Shown: piece by piece, positions 7,995 to 16,464 of the stretch | How the letters are laid out: the number at the start of each line of letters is the position of its first letter | Numbering within the stretch: position 1 is the first letter of the stretch | Source: JBCCLJ01 sp039026915 | GTDB lineage: Bacteria > Acidobacteriota > Thermoanaerobaculia > Multivoradales > Multivoraceae | Direction of reading: 5' to 3' | NCBI GenBank assembly: GCA_039026915.1 | Contig: JBCCLJ010000012.1 | Span: 1 to 64,000, forward strand | Length of the DNA stretch: 64,000 bases | The notes under the pieces: generated by a model | The model's database searches: none | Told to the model about the DNA's origin: nothing | The model's input: the letters and a program-made list of their open reading frames with translations, nothing else | Translations under genes and position numbers: made by a program

Positions 7995-9346
7995 TGAGTC
8001 GCCGCCTCTCCGCCGCCGTCGTTCTGGCCCTCACGTGCCTGGTCGCACCCTCGTTGATTCAGCTCATGGTCGTCGAGGATCCTCTGGTTTCTCCGTGGTG
8101 GATCGAGGGACGGGCTCGAGAAAGCTACGGGGCCTGGGCCTTCGCGCGACTGCCCCGCAACAGCGGAGAGGTCATTCGCGGCAGCGACGGCCGGCTCTTT
8201 CATACCGAGAGCTTCCGCTACCTGCGCGGGCTCGCTCGCAGGGACACGACACTCGACGGGGACAACACCAGCCAACGCGCGATCGTGACGACGCAGCAGC
8301 AGCTCGCAGACCACGACGTCGACCTGCTCGTCGTTCTGGTGCCCCCCAAGGCCGCGGTGGTCTCGCACGACCCGCCGAAGACGCCGCGGCAGTGGGACGG
8401 GCTCGACTCGTGGAAGGAAGCGCTGAGCGCGAAAGGCGTCGAGCTCCTCGATCTGACGGAGCTCGTGCGCGGCGCCGCGGCTCCGAGCTACCTGCTTCAC
8501 GACACGCACTGGAGTCCGGCAACAGCAAGCCTCGCGGCCCGGTACGTCGCCGACGTTCTCGAAGAGCGCGGCCTGCGCCCCATCGGCGAGCGCAGCGAAT
8601 TCGACCACCGCCGGGTCGTCGTTCGAGCGCGCGGCGATCTCGCCGAGCTGCTGCCCGGCGGACGAGCGCTCGAGGGCGAAGAGCTGACGCTGCATCAGGT
8701 TGCACTCACCTACGATGGGCGGGCGCCGATCGGAGCGACCGACTCGCCCGTCGTGCTGCTCGGTGACAGCTTCACGCTCGCCTTCAGCGACCCGCGTCTC
8801 GGCCTCGGCCGTCAGGCAGGCTTCGCCGAGCACCTGGCGGACGCGCTCGGCATGCCCCTCGACGTCGTTGCGATTCCAGGAGGAGCGGCGACTCAGGCGA
8901 GGCGCGCCTTCGCCAGGCGCGGCAGCGGACTCTCGGGTAAGCGCCTCGTGATCTGGCAAATCGCGCAGCGCGACATTCTTCGCGCCCGCGATGGCTGGCA
9001 CACGGTCGACCTGAGTGCGCCATCGATCACCACCACATCCGCCGACGGCGAGATCGAAACCCGCATCCGTCTTCTCGACCACCTCGTGCCCGAGACGATC
9101 GACTACGCGGACTGCCTCGTGCTGCTGCCGTTCGAAAGGGTCGGAGCGAACCCCGAACTACCCGAGCGCTTCACCGTCGGCGCCTGGGGCTGGCGCGACT
9201 TCGAGGCTCTCGCACCGCTGGCTCTGCGTCCGGGAGACGAGCTGGAGGTCACACTGAAAGCTCTCGATCAGGCGGTATCGCTCGAGAACACCTGCTGGAT
9301 GGGTGATCTGGGCGCAGCGAACTACTTCGCCGTCGACGGGCTCTGA
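7994..9346 (+). CDS. AlgX/AlgJ-like SGNH O-acetyltransferase, probable MBOAT partner
   Basis: The 450-residue product has an N-terminal membrane or signal segment (residues 5-27) and an SGNH-like periplasmic domain. The key motifs are D170-T-H172-W, matching the catalytic Asp and His of AlgX, and the GDS259F block with the nucleophilic Ser. The start overlaps the MBOAT stop by 4 bases, so the two form an acetyl-transfer pair: MBOAT exports the acetyl group and this protein transfers it to polysaccharide. The last 25 bases overlap the convergent paralog at 9322-10542. Both paralogs share VPPKAAVV-like and RLVIWQIA-like segments. Substrate is unknown. Confidence 0.85.
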   Translation: MSRRLSAAVVLALTCLVAPSLIQLMVVEDPLVSPWWIEGRARESYGAWAFARLPRNSGEVIRGSDGRLFHTESFRYLRGLARRDTTLDGDNTSQRAIVTTQQQLADHDVDLLVVLVPPKAAVVSHDPPKTPRQWDGLDSWKEALSAKGVELLDLTELVRGAAAPSYLLHDTHWSPATASLAARYVADVLEERGLRPIGERSEFDHRRVVVRARGDLAELLPGGRALEGEELTLHQVALTYDGRAPIGATDSPVVLLGDSFTLAFSDPRLGLGRQAGFAEHLADALGMPLDVVAIPGGAATQARRAFARRGSGLSGKRLVIWQIAQRDILRARDGWHTVDLSAPSITTTSADGEIETRIRLLDHLVPETIDYADCLVLLPFERVGANPELPERFTVGAWGWRDFEALAPLALRPGDELEVTLKALDQAVSLENTCWMGDLGAANYFAVDGL

Positions 9347-10542
9347 GCCGTCGGCGGGAGCAGCGGTCGCGACCGCCACTTCTTCTGACCGACGAAGGCC
9401 TCGGCCGCGATCTGCCAGACGACCAGACGCTTCGAGCGCAGGTCGCGGTTCCGAGCGAGGCGACCCAGCTGCGCGCTCTGGTTGCCCAGAGGAACCGCCA
9501 GCACGTCGACACGGTACCCGAGCTCCTTGAGGAGATGCTGAGGGAAGGAGTGTTCCGGTCGGCTGAAGCTGTCGCCCAGTAGAACGATCGGCGAGCTGGG
9601 GTCGTAGAAAGTCCAACGCTCGCCCTCGATTCGCGCGTCGTAGCGAGGGTAAACCTCGAGCGGGGCCTCCATTTCACTCAGCTGGCCGCGACGGATCATC
9701 GACGCGACGATCGAACCGTGCTGGCGTCGCCAGGGTCGGCTCTCGACGAGTCTGGCCCGGCCCATCTGCTGACCGATCTCAGCGGCCCAGGGATAGCGAC
9801 GGATCCTCTCGGCCACCGCAGCGGCCGCAAGCTCGCTGCCGAAGCTCGACCAGTGCACGTCCTGACGACGAAAAACGAGCTCCTCGTCGAACTGGAGATC
9901 ATCGGGAACCGAGTCCCCGAAGGACCGGGAGCGTTGCTCACGAAACAGCGGGAGCAGGTCCAGGACTTCGACCCCCGACTCCTCGAGCCGAAGGTAGAGC
10001 TCGCGCAGGCCGAGATCCAGAGGGGCCGAGCCCGCGGGAGCCTGCTGACCGGCAGCTCCGGGGAGCCAGTCGGCAAAGACCGCGGCGCGCGGCGGTACCG
10101 GCACAACGAGGAAATCGATACCGAGGCCTTCGAGCTGATGCGCGGTGTCGACCAGCGTCTGCAGTGGGCCAGCTGCCGTTTGAACGGGCCGACGGGACGA
10201 GTCCTCGGGCATCGACGGGATCGACCGAAGGAGCTCCAAGTCCCAGAGAGATCGCTGCTTCCGCCGCGAGAAGGCGAGCCCGTCGCGACCGAAGACGTGC
10301 TCCCGGTCGAGAGCCTCGACGAGGCCGAGCCAGCCGGGAGCCGTCGCGAGAGCGGCCTTCGACTCGGCGATCTGACGCCGCAACCTAGCCTGCCGCGGGT
10401 CCTCCCTGGGCGTCTCCGCCGAACAGGCCGAAAGGCCCACGAAAGCGGTCAAGAGAGCGACCCGGCCGAGCGCTGAGCCAAGGCGCGCTCGAGCTGAGGT
10501 TCCCAGACTTCCGACCCCGACCGCGAAAAATCCCGAATCCAA
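9322..10542 (-). CDS. AlgX/AlgJ-like SGNH lipoprotein, paralog of the convergent gene
   Basis: From a TTG at 10542, preceded by GGAGG, the product is 406 residues with a lipoprotein-type N-terminus (lipobox LSAC, Cys40). The frame stays open to 11226 but that extension runs through the fasciclin gene on the other strand and is not protein-like. The SGNH residues are D228-V-H230-W and GDS325F. It shares VPPRAAVF and KRLVVWQIA with the convergent gene at 7994-9346, so the two are paralogs. It may be a second acetyltransferase or esterase acting on the same surface polymer, held at a membrane by its lipid. The start choice is moderately uncertain. Confidence 0.75.
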   Translation of the reverse strand: MDSGFFAVGVGSLGTSARARLGSALGRVALLTAFVGLSACSAETPREDPRQARLRRQIAESKAALATAPGWLGLVEALDREHVFGRDGLAFSRRKQRSLWDLELLRSIPSMPEDSSRRPVQTAAGPLQTLVDTAHQLEGLGIDFLVVPVPPRAAVFADWLPGAAGQQAPAGSAPLDLGLRELYLRLEESGVEVLDLLPLFREQRSRSFGDSVPDDLQFDEELVFRRQDVHWSSFGSELAAAAVAERIRRYPWAAEIGQQMGRARLVESRPWRRQHGSIVASMIRRGQLSEMEAPLEVYPRYDARIEGERWTFYDPSSPIVLLGDSFSRPEHSFPQHLLKELGYRVDVLAVPLGNQSAQLGRLARNRDLRSKRLVVWQIAAEAFVGQKKWRSRPLLPPTAQSPSTAK

Positions 10543-10671
10543 CTTCCGGAGGCCTCCGAAACCCTCCTCGAGATCAAGAACCGCGGCTTGAACGTCTCCC
10601 ACACCGCTTGCAGCGCTCTGCTGGAAGCATCCCGAAACCGCCATCAAGAAATACAGCACTCGAGGTAACCC

Positions 10672-11160
10672 ATGAAAACCTTCACTCGCAGCCTCTCCAT
10701 CGGTCTGATCTTCGCACTCGCTCTCACCGGCACCCTCTTCGCCGCCGGCGCCGACGGCCACGAAAAGGACATCGTCGACACTGCCGTGGCCGCTGGCTCC
10801 TTCAACACTCTCGTGACCGCGGTCAAGGCCGCCGGTCTCGTCGACACCCTCAAGGGTGAGGGTCCGTTCACCGTCTTCGCGCCGACCGACGAGGCTTTTG
10901 CAGCGCTGCCCGAGGGCACCCTCGAAGCCCTCCTCGCTGACAAGGCGAAGCTCACGGCTGTTCTCACCTACCATGTCGTCTCCGGCAAGGTCATGGCCGC
11001 TGACGTCGTCAAGATCACCGAGGCCGCGACCGTCCAGGGCGGCAAGGTCGCCGTCGACGCAAGCAACGGCGTCAAGATCAACAACGCGACCGTCGTCACG
11101 GCTGACATCGAGACCAGCAACGGCGTCATTCACGTCATCGACACCGTCCTGATCCCGTAA
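10672..11160 (+). CDS. Exported fasciclin-domain protein
   Basis: The 162-residue product has a signal peptide (residues 1-24, cleavage near FAAGA) and a single fasciclin (FAS1) domain. The two conserved boxes are visible: H1 with GPFTVFAPTDEAFAAL and H2 near the C-terminus (GVIHVIDTVLIP), together with the central LTYHVVSGKV. Stand-alone FAS1 proteins are secreted adhesion-type proteins in bacteria. A GAGG ribosome site precedes the ATG, and an intrinsic terminator follows the stop by 6 bases, so it is probably monocistronic. Its promoter region is shared with the divergent AlgX-like lipoprotein. Confidence 0.92.
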   Translation: MKTFTRSLSIGLIFALALTGTLFAAGADGHEKDIVDTAVAAGSFNTLVTAVKAAGLVDTLKGEGPFTVFAPTDEAFAALPEGTLEALLADKAKLTAVLTYHVVSGKVMAADVVKITEAATVQGGKVAVDASNGVKINNATVVTADIETSNGVIHVIDTVLIP

Positions 11161-11166
11161 GGAGCT

Positions 11167-11201
11167 GGGGGCAGGGGCCCTCCTCCTCTTCCCCTGCCCC
11201 C
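11167..11201 (+). terminator. Intrinsic terminator-like hairpin after the fasciclin gene
   Basis: A perfect 11-bp inverted repeat (GGGGGCAGGGG at 11167-11177, CCCCTGCCCCC at 11191-11201) surrounds a 13-nt loop. It is followed by a C/T-rich stretch rather than a pure T-run, so termination efficiency is uncertain. Confidence 0.6.
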
Positions 11202-11376
11202 GCCTGCCCTCTCTTCTTCCCCGCAACGACGAACGACCCGCTCGAGGAGCTTCCCCATGTCAGGACAGTTGCTCGAAGTTGATGTCCAGGATCGATCCTC
11301 TTCTCGCCAGCGCACGCGCACCAGATCGTCCTCCTCCACGCCAAACGAGAACGCGTATAGGATGCCGCGAGAGCGC

Positions 11377-11955
11377 ATGAGCAAGAAGACCAAGCAGAAC
11401 AAGGAGCCGCTCCTTCCCAGGGTCGCCGAGGGCGATCCTGCGGCGTTCCAGGAGTGCGTCGACCGCTACAAGTCGTTGCTCTGGTGGCTCGCCCGGAAGT
11501 GGGTCGGCGCCGACGCCGAGGACGCCGTCCAGGAAGTCTTCGTACACATCTGGAAGAACGCTGGGCGCTTCGACGCTTCCAAAGCTTCGGAGCAGACCTT
11601 CGTCGCGATGATCGCGCGTCGTCGATTGATCGACATGTACCGCAGCGCCGATCGCAAGCCCAAATCCGATGCGCTCGACGACCACCAGTCCCTCGTCGGT
11701 CAGCGCCCTGAGACGATCGAAGCCAGCGCCGACGCGACGCTCGCCTGGGAGGCGATGAACAGCGAGCTCAACGAGAAAGAGCGCAAGATTCTGCGCCTTT
11801 CCATCGAGCAGGGCATGTCCCACTCGGAGATCGCCTCCCATTGCGACATGCCTCTCGGCACGGTCAAGACCTACATCCGCAGGTCCCTGGGCCGGATTCG
11901 CGAGAAACTCAACCAGTCCGAGGCTCCCTCGCTCTCCCAGGGTTCAGGATCATGA
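11377..11955 (+). CDS. ECF-type RNA polymerase sigma factor
   Basis: The 192-residue product (ATG 11377) has sigma region 2 (AEDAVQEVFVHIWKNAGRF and ARRRLIDMYR) and region 4 (SHSEIASHCDMPLGTVKTYIRR-type helix-turn-helix), separated by a short linker, as in ECF sigma factors. Its stop overlaps the anti-sigma start (ATGA). Start choice is open: a GAGGAG ribosome site at 11244-11249 suits an ATG at 11257, which would add a Ser/Arg-rich 40-residue extension. However, a TATAGGAT -10-like element at 11356-11363 would promote transcription starting just before 11377. The target regulon is unknown. Confidence 0.85.
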   Translation: MSKKTKQNKEPLLPRVAEGDPAAFQECVDRYKSLLWWLARKWVGADAEDAVQEVFVHIWKNAGRFDASKASEQTFVAMIARRRLIDMYRSADRKPKSDALDDHQSLVGQRPETIEASADATLAWEAMNSELNEKERKILRLSIEQGMSHSEIASHCDMPLGTVKTYIRRSLGRIREKLNQSEAPSLSQGSGS

Positions 11956-12734
11956 CGAGTCCCGAAAGCCAAAGCCTTCTGGAGCAGTTGCTCGCCGCCG
12001 AGGCGACGCAGGGCCTTTCCGACCTCGAGACCCTCGAGCTCGAACGGCTGCTCGAAGAGCACGGCACGAACCGTGAGGACCAGGGATACGAGCAGGCCGC
12101 AGCCGCTCTGGAAATGGCGTTCCACGCGGCTCGCACGCCCAGCGTGCCCCCATCGCTCAACCAAGGTCTCGAGGAACTCGCAGCCCGAGCGAGCCGCGGG
12201 GGAGATCTCCTGCAGTTTCCGTCCCCTGCCCGACAGGTGGAGACGGACGAGACCTCCTCATCCAAGCTGTCGCTCTGGTTCTTCGCCGCGGCAGCCGCGA
12301 TCACACTCCTCAGCTTCGCCCCACGACTCCTCGATCGAAACGCCACGACTCCGCTCGAAGCACCGGTCGAAACGATCGCGGCCGACGAAATTCGCCTCGA
12401 GATGGCTCCGACGAAGGACCCGGCGGCCGTAGGCGCGCAGGGGGAAGTCATCTGGTCGAACGCTGGGCAGAGAGGCGAGATGCGCATCAGCGGTCTCGAA
12501 GCCAATGATCCAGCCGTCTCTCAGTATCAGCTCTGGATCTTCGACGCGGCCCAGGACGAGCGCTACCCGATCGACGGCGGCGTTTTCGACGTCGTCGGAG
12601 GACAGGCGGTGATTCCGATCGACGCCGGGATCGAGGTTCGGTCGCCGACCCTCTTCGCGATCACGGTCGAGAAGCCGGGCGGCGTCGTCGTATCCGGGCG
12701 CGAGCGCATCGTCCTCCTCGCTCCAGTCGCCTGA
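11952..12734 (+). CDS. Membrane anti-sigma factor, RskA-like C-terminal domain
   Basis: The 260-residue product starts at an ATG overlapping the sigma-factor stop. The N-terminal half is helical and cytoplasmic (LSDLETLELERLLEEHG, an anti-sigma-type segment, though without a zinc HxxxCxxC motif). One transmembrane helix follows at about residues 107-128 (LSLWFFAAAAAITLLSFA). The C-terminal part has the anti-sigma-K/RskA pattern (GEMRISGLEAND, YQLWIFDAA, FAITVEKPGGV) and would be outside the membrane. The likely role is to sequester the ECF sigma factor and release it on signal. It lies 97 bases before a PQQ-like propeller gene that may belong to the regulon. Confidence 0.85.
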   Translation: MTSPESQSLLEQLLAAEATQGLSDLETLELERLLEEHGTNREDQGYEQAAAALEMAFHAARTPSVPPSLNQGLEELAARASRGGDLLQFPSPARQVETDETSSSKLSLWFFAAAAAITLLSFAPRLLDRNATTPLEAPVETIAADEIRLEMAPTKDPAAVGAQGEVIWSNAGQRGEMRISGLEANDPAVSQYQLWIFDAAQDERYPIDGGVFDVVGGQAVIPIDAGIEVRSPTLFAITVEKPGGVVVSGRERIVLLAPVA

Positions 12735-12831
12735 CGGCGCTGCGGCAACGCCACATCCGATCGGTAGCCTCCTGCGAAGGCCCGGAATAGAGCGCTCAAC
12801 TTCGGCGCTCCCTACCTCCAGGAGCCCGATC

Positions 12832-14124
12832 ATGCTGAAACGCTCGCACCTCGCGTCGCTCACCCTGTCTCTAGCGATGCTGCTAGCGGCGGCTGTCCTC
12901 GCCTCGCCTGCAGTTGCTGCCGAGCCGGCCACCGCGGCTGACAAAGACGCCGCAGCGGCTTCCACCTGGACCCAGTGGCGTGGCCCTTCGCGCGACGGCA
13001 TCACCGAAGGCCCCGACTGGCCGTCGAAGCTCGCACTGGAGCCGATGTACCGCGTCGAGCTCGGCAAGGGCTACCCCGGCCCCATCGTCAGCGACACGAT
13101 GGTCTTCATCGTCGAGACACACGACAAGGAGACGGAGCAGGTGCGGGCGCTCGACCGAGAGACGGGCAAAGAGATCTGGCGCGCGTCCTGGGCAGGGACC
13201 GGCGAGGTTCCCTTCTTCGCCGCCAAGAACGGCGACTGGGTCCGCTCGACGCCTGCCTTCGATGGCGAGGCTCTCTACGTCGGCGGTATGCAGGAAACGC
13301 TGCTCAAGCTCGACGCGAAGACGGGTGAACAGCTGTGGAAGGTGAGCCTACCGGAGCGCTTCTCCACCAACCCGCCGGACTTCGGCTTCGCCAGCTCGCC
13401 GCTCATCGATGGCGGCGACGTCTACGTTCAGGCCGCCAACTCGATGGTCAAGCTCGACGGTGAGACCGGCGAGACGCTCTGGCGCTCCCTGGTCAGCGAA
13501 GGCGACATGATGGCGAGCGGCGCATTCTCGTCGCCGGTCTTCGCTACCCTGCACGACGTTCGTCAGCTTCTTGTGCAGACCCGCCACGAGATCCACGGCG
13601 TCGACGCCGAAACCGGCGACGTGCTCTGGAAGCAGTTCGTGCCCAGCTTCCGAGGCATGAACATCCTGACGCCGATGGTCATGGGCAACGCCATCTTCAC
13701 GAGCACCTACAGGAACAACAGCTTCCTCTTCGAGATCGGACGAGACGGCACCGCCTGGAACGCAGAAAAGCGCTGGGACAGCACTGCGCATGCCTACATG
13801 TCGAGCCCGATCGTCATCGACGGGCACGCCTACGTACATCTCGGCAACGGTCGCCTGACCTGCATCGACCTCGAGTCCGGCGAGTCGACCTGGACGTCGA
13901 CGCCCTTCGGGGAGTACTGGAGCATGACGGCGCGGGGCGACAAGATCCTCGCACTCGACTCCGGCGGCGAGCTCGTCCTGCTGGCGGCCAACCCGAAGGA
14001 GCTCGAAGTGCTCGACCGCCAGGAGATCGCGCAGCAGTCCACGTGGGGCTACCTCGCCGTGGCCGGCGACCAGATCTTCGTTCGCGAGCTCGAGGGCCTG
14101 TCCGTCTACCGCTGGAAGAACTGA
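12832..14124 (+). CDS. Exported PQQ-like beta-propeller protein (WRG type)
   Basis: The 430-residue product has a signal peptide (residues 1-31, cleavage near AVAAE) and a WTQWRGPSRDG motif at the start of the mature chain. Several PQQ-like blades follow (DRETGKEIWRA, DAKTGEQLWKV, DGETGETLWRS, DAETGDVLWKQ). It is a paralog of the proteins at 3516-4826 and 57669-58982. Cofactor ligands of true quinoprotein dehydrogenases are not recognisable, so an enzymatic role is not claimed. It follows the sigma/anti-sigma pair and may be under its control, which is inference from position only. Confidence 0.87.
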   Translation: MLKRSHLASLTLSLAMLLAAAVLASPAVAAEPATAADKDAAAASTWTQWRGPSRDGITEGPDWPSKLALEPMYRVELGKGYPGPIVSDTMVFIVETHDKETEQVRALDRETGKEIWRASWAGTGEVPFFAAKNGDWVRSTPAFDGEALYVGGMQETLLKLDAKTGEQLWKVSLPERFSTNPPDFGFASSPLIDGGDVYVQAANSMVKLDGETGETLWRSLVSEGDMMASGAFSSPVFATLHDVRQLLVQTRHEIHGVDAETGDVLWKQFVPSFRGMNILTPMVMGNAIFTSTYRNNSFLFEIGRDGTAWNAEKRWDSTAHAYMSSPIVIDGHAYVHLGNGRLTCIDLESGESTWTSTPFGEYWSMTARGDKILALDSGGELVLLAANPKELEVLDRQEIAQQSTWGYLAVAGDQIFVRELEGLSVYRWKN

Positions 14125-14173
14125 GCGCCCAGGCCGTGCCCGGCCAGCTCCCCCATGCCGGGCACGGCAAACG

Positions 14174-15394
14174 TCAGCTTCCCGATGGAATCTTCTCGAA
14201 GGGCACATCCCGGTCGACACGAATGTCACCAGGAAGGCGCAACACCCTTTCGGCGATGATGTTGCGCAAAATTTCATCCGTGCCTCCGGCGATGCGCGCC
14301 GCGGGAGAACCGAGAAAGGTCTTCTGCAGCAAACCGTCGAGCGGCGCGTCGCCGTTCTCCAGGATGCCGCCCTGCTCCTGCAGGTCGAGACCGAAGCTCG
14401 AAATCGCTTGCTGCTTGTTGGCCGCGACGAGCTTCTGAATCGAAGCCTCGGGCCCCGGCTGATCGCCGCGCGCCAGTGCCGTGAGGATTCGCCACTTCAC
14501 CAAGCGGAGGCCCTGAGACTCGACGTACCAGTCGGCGACCCGGTCACGAACCGCCGCATCGCCGAGCGGTGCCTCGTCGAGTACGCTCGACAGCTCCATG
14601 ACGTGCTGGTAATCGGGCGGGCTTTCCAGGGAGCCGGCGCCGAGGCGTTCGTTCATGAGGGTCGTCAGGGCCACCTGCCAGCCCGCGCCCACCTCGCCGA
14701 GACGGTTTGCGTCGGGGATGCGAACGTTGGTGAAGAAGACCTCGTTGAAGCTGCTCGAGCCGCTGATCTGGACGATCGGTCTCGCCTCGAGTCCCTCGGA
14801 GCGCATGTCGACAAAGAAGTACGTCATGCCCTTGTGCTTGGGCAGCGTCGGATCGTGCCGCGTCACCAGGATTCCGAAATCGGCGTACTGAGCCAAGGTG
14901 TTCCAGACCTTCTGGCCGTTGACGACCCATTCGTCGCCCTGTCTCTCGGACCGCGTTCGTAGACCCGCAAGGTCGGAGCCGGCGCCCGGCTCGGAGAACA
15001 GCTGACACCAGATCTCCTCACCTGAGAGGATGCGCGGAAGGTGGTGCCGCTTCTGCTCTTCGCTGGCGTAGGCCATCATCGTCGAACCGCAGAAGTTGAG
15101 GCTGATCGAGAAGAGAGCGCCCCGCGGCACCGCGTACGCCTGCTCCTCCTGCTGCCAGATGATGGCGTGAAGCGGTGAGAGGGCGCGACCGCCGTACTCC
15201 TCCGGCCAGTTGAGCCCCGCCCATCCCGCCTCTGCCTTCGTGCGCTGCCAGGCTCTCGCGTGATCGAGATCCGCCGTCGACTCGATCTTCAGGGCGCGAT
15301 TCGGATCGAGCTCGAACGCCGGAGCCTGCTGCGAGAGCCAGGCGCGCGCCTCGCGCCGAAACTCCGCCTGTTCGGGAGTGTCTTCGAAGTCCAT
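14174..15394 (-). CDS. Acyl-CoA dehydrogenase
   Basis: The 406-residue product has the complete acyl-CoA dehydrogenase layout. The helical N-terminus is FRREARAWLSQ, the middle FAD/substrate-binding segment contains LFSEPGAGSDLAGL and GQKVWNT, and the C-terminal helical domain ends in RIAGGTDEILRNIIAERVL. The AGGT-x-EI-x-RN ending is that of FadE26-type enzymes, in which the classical catalytic Glu of YEGT is absent from this position. Such enzymes often act on bulky or branched acyl-CoA, for example sterol side chains, but the substrate here cannot be named. It is transcribed divergently from the small winged-helix protein at 15577, a possible regulator. Confidence 0.92.
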   Translation of the reverse strand: MDFEDTPEQAEFRREARAWLSQQAPAFELDPNRALKIESTADLDHARAWQRTKAEAGWAGLNWPEEYGGRALSPLHAIIWQQEEQAYAVPRGALFSISLNFCGSTMMAYASEEQKRHHLPRILSGEEIWCQLFSEPGAGSDLAGLRTRSERQGDEWVVNGQKVWNTLAQYADFGILVTRHDPTLPKHKGMTYFFVDMRSEGLEARPIVQISGSSSFNEVFFTNVRIPDANRLGEVGAGWQVALTTLMNERLGAGSLESPPDYQHVMELSSVLDEAPLGDAAVRDRVADWYVESQGLRLVKWRILTALARGDQPGPEASIQKLVAANKQQAISSFGLDLQEQGGILENGDAPLDGLLQKTFLGSPAARIAGGTDEILRNIIAERVLRLPGDIRVDRDVPFEKIPSGS

Positions 15395-15576
15395 CGTCGT
15401 CTCCGCTCTGCGATGTGCTGGGGTGTTCCGAAGATCCTACATCGCAGAGCCGGGTCTCCGACGTGCCTCCGAGCACGAAGCCGACGCCGGTTGCCGGAGC
15501 ACGGACCATGCGCTGGGGCACACGGTCCTCCACAATCGTGAAGAGCCGCATCCAAGCGGCACGGAACCCGAAAGCC

Positions 15577-15900
15577 ATGGACTCCTTCTCTGCGACCGCC
15601 TCCGTCACCTTCAAGAACCTCGTCCTCGCCTCCGAAGCGTCGCAGGTTCTCAAAGAGCGCTTTCCGATCGCTCTGACGCGCAAGGAAAGGGCGCTGCTCG
15701 ACGTCCTCGTTTCTGCCGGCGGCGACGCTGTGTCCCGACAGACACTGCTCGACCGATGCTGGCCCGGTGTGAACGTGACGGTTCGTACCATCGACACGCA
15801 CGTCGCGACACTACGCCAGAAGCTCGGCCGAGGTCCCGGAGGTCAGACGTACATCGCCACGGTGCGCAACGTCGGCTACCGCATGAACCCCCAAGCCTGA
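15577..15900 (+). CDS. Stand-alone OmpR/PhoB-type winged-helix protein
   Basis: The 107-residue product (ATG 15577; ATG 15508 is an alternative) consists almost wholly of a trans_reg_C winged helix. It has the segment LTRKERALLDVLVSAGGDAVSRQTLLDRCW, the recognition helix TVRTIDTHVATLRQKLG and the wing TVRNVGYRM. No receiver domain or transmembrane segment is present, so it is an orphan DNA-binding domain. It could be regulated by a partner protein or simply by its level. It lies 182 bases from the divergent acyl-CoA dehydrogenase start, which makes that gene a plausible target. Confidence 0.75.
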   Translation: MDSFSATASVTFKNLVLASEASQVLKERFPIALTRKERALLDVLVSAGGDAVSRQTLLDRCWPGVNVTVRTIDTHVATLRQKLGRGPGGQTYIATVRNVGYRMNPQA

Positions 15901-15951
15901 AGCCCCGTGTCGGCCCCGCGCACGACGGAGTAAACCGGTGCGGCGCCTTGT

Positions 15952-15957
15952 TAGAGT
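15952..15957 (+). promoter_or_regulatory. -10-like box of a probable leaderless promoter
   Basis: TAGAGT lies 6 nt before the ATG of the cytochrome-domain gene, so transcription would start at or next to the start codon. No convincing -35 is visible. No Shine-Dalgarno sequence precedes the ATG, in keeping with leaderless translation. Confidence 0.4.
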
Positions 15958-15963
15958 GGGCGT

Positions 15964-16371
15964 ATGAAGAACCACACCCTGACGACCGTCGGCCTGCTCT
16001 GCGGCGCGGCGGCGATGACCCTGATCGGCCTTCCCGAGCAGCTGTCCGCTCGTGAAGGCTCCATCTCGTTCGAAAAGGACATCCTCCCTGTCCTCGATCG
16101 CTCCTGCGGCGAATGCCACAGCGCTCAAGAGAACTTCTCCAACCTGCGACTCGACACCCTGGAGGACATCCTCAAGGGTGGCGACCTCGGCAAGGTACTC
16201 GAGCCCGGCAACCCCGATGAAAGCTCCCTCTACGTCCGGGTCTCGCTACCCCAGGACGATCTCGACTTCATGCCCGTCGAAGGCGAGCCTCTCAGCGAAG
16301 ATGAAGTCGAGACGCTACGCCAGTGGATCGAGCAGGGAGCCGACTTCGGCGGCTGGACAGGCGACAGCTGA
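15964..16371 (+). CDS. Small exported c-type cytochrome-domain protein
   Basis: The 135-residue product has a signal peptide (residues 1-30) and one haem c site C48-G-E-C51-H52. A likely axial Met is M103 in DFMPVEG. The sequence IxFEKDILPVLDRSCGECH and the ending LRQWIEQGADF match the cytochrome C domain common in planctomycete- and acidobacterial-type secreted proteins. It would be a periplasmic electron carrier. It appears monocistronic, with a -10 box 6 nt upstream and a strong terminator 34 bases after the stop. Confidence 0.87.
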   Translation: MKNHTLTTVGLLCGAAAMTLIGLPEQLSAREGSISFEKDILPVLDRSCGECHSAQENFSNLRLDTLEDILKGGDLGKVLEPGNPDESSLYVRVSLPQDDLDFMPVEGEPLSEDEVETLRQWIEQGADFGGWTGDS

Positions 16372-16405
16372 CGCCGCACTCATCGCGTCCGCGAGTCGCA
16401 GCCTC

Positions 16406-16439
16406 AAGGCTCTCCCCGGTTTTCGGGGAGAGCCTTTTT
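16406..16439 (+). terminator. Strong intrinsic terminator after the cytochrome gene
   Basis: An 11-bp perfect GC-rich stem (GGCTCTCCCCG at 16408-16418 with CGGGGAGAGCC at 16424-16434) closes a 5-nt loop and is followed by a T-run. Flanking AA/TT extends the pairing to 13 bp. It may also serve the convergent MFS gene that ends at 16465. Confidence 0.92.
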
Positions 16440-16464
16440 CGCGCCTGCGCCCGTCTGAAGCTCA

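Noticed and set aside
9322..11226. Extended minus-strand frame up to 11226 for the AlgX-like lipoprotein
   Set aside because: The upstream extension would run through the fasciclin gene on the opposite strand and is low-complexity. The TTG at 10542 has a GGAGG site and is followed by a lipoprotein signal.
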